Positions 5,354 through 7,131 of a stretch of DNA of 7,131 nt are shown here, one piece after another. Position 1 is the stretch's first letter, and the number at the start of each line of letters is the position of its first letter. The DNA comes from Curvibacter sp. (GTDB taxonomy: Bacteria > Pseudomonadota > Gammaproteobacteria > Burkholderiales > Burkholderiaceae_C). The translations under genes were made by a program, and so were the position numbers. Below the pieces are notes generated by a model. That model worked only from the letters and a program-made list of their open reading frames with translations. It was not told the origin of the DNA and made no database searches. The stretch lies in contig DNQP01000096.1 in assembly GCA_003500955.1 (NCBI GenBank), positions 1-7,131 of the forward strand, read 5' to 3'.

Positions 5354-5833
5354 GCAACCATTGTAGAAACCCGCGTCCTGGGCGACGAATCCGCCACGCA
5401 GGCCCTGGCCGATGCGCTGTCCCGGCAGCCGGCCCTGCGCAATGCCTGCATCGAATTGCATGGCAACCTCGGCGCTGGCAAGACCACTTTCGTGCGCCAT
5501 CTGCTGCGGGCCCTGGGCGTGCAGGGCCGCATCAAGAGCCCCACCTACGCCGTGGTCGAACCGCACGACGTGCCGGGCCTGGCCATCTGGCATTTCGACT
5601 TCTACCGCTTCAACGACCCGCGCGAATGGGAAGACGCGGGCTTGCGCGACCTCTTCGCCAGCCCCGGCCTCAAGCTGGCCGAATGGCCCGAGAAGGCCGC
5701 CGGCCTGCTGCCCCCGGCCGACCTGTCGCTCACGCTGGAGGCCCGCGCCGACGAGAGCCGCCTGGCCACGCTGGAGGCCGGCACCGCCACCGGTGTCGCG
5801 CTGTTGCAGGGACTGAAGGAGCTGCGGCCATGA
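5333..5833 (+). CDS. tsaE: tRNA threonylcarbamoyladenosine biosynthesis ATPase TsaE
   Basis: Cytoplasmic ATPase that cycles the TsaB-TsaD complex during t6A synthesis at tRNA position 37. With a TTG start at 5333 it is 166 aa, normal for the family. ELHGNLGAGKTTF contains the Walker A motif (G44 to T52), followed by KSPTYAVVEPH (68-78), the Walker B-like WHFDFYRF (86-93) and the conserved LAEWPEK (115-121). All expected motifs are intact. The start is uncertain: no ATG or GTG lies in frame between the start of TsaE homology and a long antisense extension. TTG at 5333 is the best candidate, with only a weak GGGAAA upstream; ATT at 5360 is possible but unlikely. With TTG, the first seven codons overlap queG on the other strand. 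The stop overlaps the amidase start as ATGA (5830-5833), indicating translational coupling. Confidence 0.92.
   Translation: MTAAERHATIVETRVLGDESATQALADALSRQPALRNACIELHGNLGAGKTTFVRHLLRALGVQGRIKSPTYAVVEPHDVPGLAIWHFDFYRFNDPREWEDAGLRDLFASPGLKLAEWPEKAAGLLPPADLSLTLEARADESRLATLEAGTATGVALLQGLKELRP
5353..5365 (-). promoter_or_regulatory. Candidate -10 box and leaderless start of queG
   Basis: On the minus strand TACAAT (5365-5360, 5 of 6 to TATAAT) is followed by GGTTGC and then the GTG at 5353, so the predicted transcription start is the first base of the start codon. The best -35 candidates (for example TTCGTC at 5389-5384) are poor. The box lies inside the beginning of the tsaE coding region. Confidence 0.45.
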
Positions 5834-7131
5834 TCAAGCGCCGCGATCTGCTGCAGACCGGCAGCCTGGTGCTGCTGCTGGGCCGCGCCCAGATCGCCCG
5901 TGGCGCCGCCATCGTGGCCGTGCGGGTCTGGCCGGCCGAGGACTATTCCCGCGTCACGCTCGAATCGGACACCGCGCTGAAGGCGAAGCAGAGCTTCATC
6001 AGCCAGCCACCGCGCCTGGCCGTGGACATCGAGGGCATCGAGCTCAACCCCGCCTTGCGTGAGCTCGTGGCCAAGGTGCTGCCCGACGATCCCAACATCG
6101 CGGGCATCCGCGTGGGCCAGTACGCGCCCGGTGTGGTGCGTCTGGTGATCGACCTCAAGCAGCCCATCAAGCCCCAGGTCTTCACGCTCAAGCCCATCGA
6201 GCCCTACCAGCACCGCCTGGTCTTCGACCTCTACCCCACCACCCCGCCCGACCCGCTGGCCCAGCTGATCGCCCAGCGCCTGGGCCCGCAGACGCCGCCC
6301 CCCGCCGCGCCGACGCCGCCGGCCGTCGATGTCGACCCGCTGGGCGACCTGATCGCACGCCACGCCGACAAGCCGACCACTCCGGCGCCTGCCCTGCCCG
6401 CACGCAGCGGCAACCAGACCGACCGCCTGATCATCATCGCGCTCGATCCAGGCCACGGTGGCGAGGACCCGGGCGCCATCGGTCGCAACGGGACGCGCGA
6501 GAAGGACGTGGTGCTGCGCCTGGCGCGCCGCCTGCGCGATCGCATCAACGCCAGCAGCGTCAACGGCCACACCTTGCGCGCCTACCTCACGCGCGACGGT
6601 GACTACTTCGTCCCCCTGCACATGCGCGTGCAGAAGGCGCGCCAGGTGCAGGCCGATCTCTTCGTCAGCATCCACGCCGACGCCTTCTACACCCCGCGCC
6701 CGCAGGGCGCCAGCGTGTTCGCGCTCAGCCATGGCGGGGCATCGAGCAGCGCCGCGCGCTGGATGGCGGCCAAGGAGAACAAGTCCGACCTGATCGGCGG
6801 TATCAACGTCAAGTCCGAGGAAGCCCAGGTCCAGCGCGCCCTGCTGGACATGAGCACCAGCGCGCAGATCCGCGACAGTCTGCAGCTGGGCAGCACGATG
6901 CTGCAGGAGATCGGCCGCGTGGGCAAGCTGCACAAGCCGCGCGTCGAGCAGGCCGGCTTTGCCGTGCTCAAGGCGCCGGATATCCCCAGCGTGCTGGTCG
7001 AGGCCGCCTTCATCAGCAACCCCGAGGAAGAAGCCAAGCTCAACAGCGAGCGCTACCAGGAGCAGCTGGCCGATGCGCTGATGCGCGGCATCCAGGGCTA
7101 TTTCGCCAAGAACCCGCCGCTGGCACGCAGC
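5830..7131 (+). CDS. amiC: N-acetylmuramoyl-L-alanine amidase, AmiC type (open at right edge)
   Basis: Periplasmic zinc amidase that cleaves the stem peptide from MurNAc during septal peptidoglycan splitting. The 434 visible codons have no stop; the protein is probably nearly complete. The N-terminus MIKRRDLLQTGSLVLLL has a twin arginine (R4-R5), as in Tat-exported AmiC, with cleavage near residue 26. An AMIN domain (about 28-135) targets the septum. A Pro/Ala-rich linker (about 136-200) follows, then the Amidase_3 domain. The zinc ligands His209 (DPGHGG), Glu224 (REKDV) and His282 (SIHAD) and the catalytic Glu391 (LVEAAF) are all present. The insert SSAARWMAAKENKSDLIGG and the following helix-rich region (about 304-350) correspond to the autoinhibitory helix that EnvC/NlpD-type activators displace. 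In E. coli this chromosomal position is held by amiB, so the symbol rests on architecture, not position. It starts inside the tsaE stop codon overlap. Confidence 0.94.
   Translation, partial: MIKRRDLLQTGSLVLLLGRAQIARGAAIVAVRVWPAEDYSRVTLESDTALKAKQSFISQPPRLAVDIEGIELNPALRELVAKVLPDDPNIAGIRVGQYAPGVVRLVIDLKQPIKPQVFTLKPIEPYQHRLVFDLYPTTPPDPLAQLIAQRLGPQTPPPAAPTPPAVDVDPLGDLIARHADKPTTPAPALPARSGNQTDRLIIIALDPGHGGEDPGAIGRNGTREKDVVLRLARRLRDRINASSVNGHTLRAYLTRDGDYFVPLHMRVQKARQVQADLFVSIHADAFYTPRPQGASVFALSHGGASSSAARWMAAKENKSDLIGGINVKSEEAQVQRALLDMSTSAQIRDSLQLGSTMLQEIGRVGKLHKPRVEQAGFAVLKAPDIPSVLVEAAFISNPEEEAKLNSERYQEQLADALMRGIQGYFAKNPPLARS

Noticed and set aside
5333..5364. TTGACT at 5333-5338 as a -35 box for tsaE
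   Set aside because: The only -10-like sequence (CATTGT) is 20 bases away and matches poorly, and a start there would lie downstream of all plausible tsaE start codons.
5354..5593. Upstream extension of queG adding 80 residues
   Set aside because: This stretch is antisense to the conserved TsaE P-loop region and its translation does not resemble QueG; the QueG-like sequence begins around the GTG at 5353.
5602..6933. 443-codon minus-strand open frame opposite tsaE and amiC
   Set aside because: Rich in Ala, Arg, Gly, His and Gln with no domain; a typical shadow of GC-rich coding sequence, while the plus strand encodes clear catalytic motifs.
1..7131. CRISPR array, tRNA, riboswitch, insertion sequence or attachment site
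   Set aside because: Read through both strands; no regularly spaced repeats, cloverleaf, transposase, terminal inverted repeats or target duplications were found.

Overview
The window is GC-rich, densely packed chromosomal DNA. The gene content suggests a betaproteobacterium of the Burkholderiales, most likely Comamonadaceae or a close relative. The grounds are protein style (XerD, QueG and TsaE sequences, a Bug/TctC periplasmic binding protein) and gene order; no rRNA or other phylogenetic marker is present. I saw no tRNA, rRNA, CRISPR array, insertion sequence or prophage boundary. No stretch over about 100 bases lacks a gene.

Layout from left to right. (1) A minus-strand group contains a chalcone-isomerase-like exported protein (1465-2040), an orphan tctC-type solute-binding protein (465-1427) and the N-terminal half of xerD, which runs off the left edge (1-448). 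(2) An 82-bp divergent spacer with a 10-bp direct repeat precedes a plus-strand AEC-family permease (2123-3028), which appears to be leaderless. (3) A perfect 9-bp hairpin separates the permease from a convergent minus-strand gene for a small outer-membrane beta-barrel protein (3057-3578), which has its own promoter. (4) A minus-strand pair follows: queG (4253-5353), and, overlapping its stop codon, a P-loop protein (3660-4256) with altered Walker motifs. (5) The divergent plus-strand pair tsaE (5333-5833) and an AmiC-type cell-wall amidase (5830 to the right edge) is linked by an ATGA overlap.

Functionally, queG and tsaE both act in tRNA anticodon-loop modification: queuosine at position 34 and t6A at position 37. 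In E. coli queG likewise lies divergent to a tsaE-amidase-mutL cluster, but nnr (yjeF) sits between them. Here nothing does, and the 5' ends of the two genes overlap on opposite strands, both with non-ATG starts. The remaining genes are envelope functions (amidase, outer-membrane protein, permease, binding protein, secreted chalcone-isomerase fold) and the XerD recombinase.

The most unusual items are the P-loop protein coupled to queG, which resembles a phage-type NTPase/kinase but has GSDKS where GSGKS is expected; the overlapping queG/tsaE starts; and two genes (permease and queG) with the same architecture, a -10 box exactly six bases before a GTG start and no Shine-Dalgarno sequence, which suggests leaderless mRNAs.
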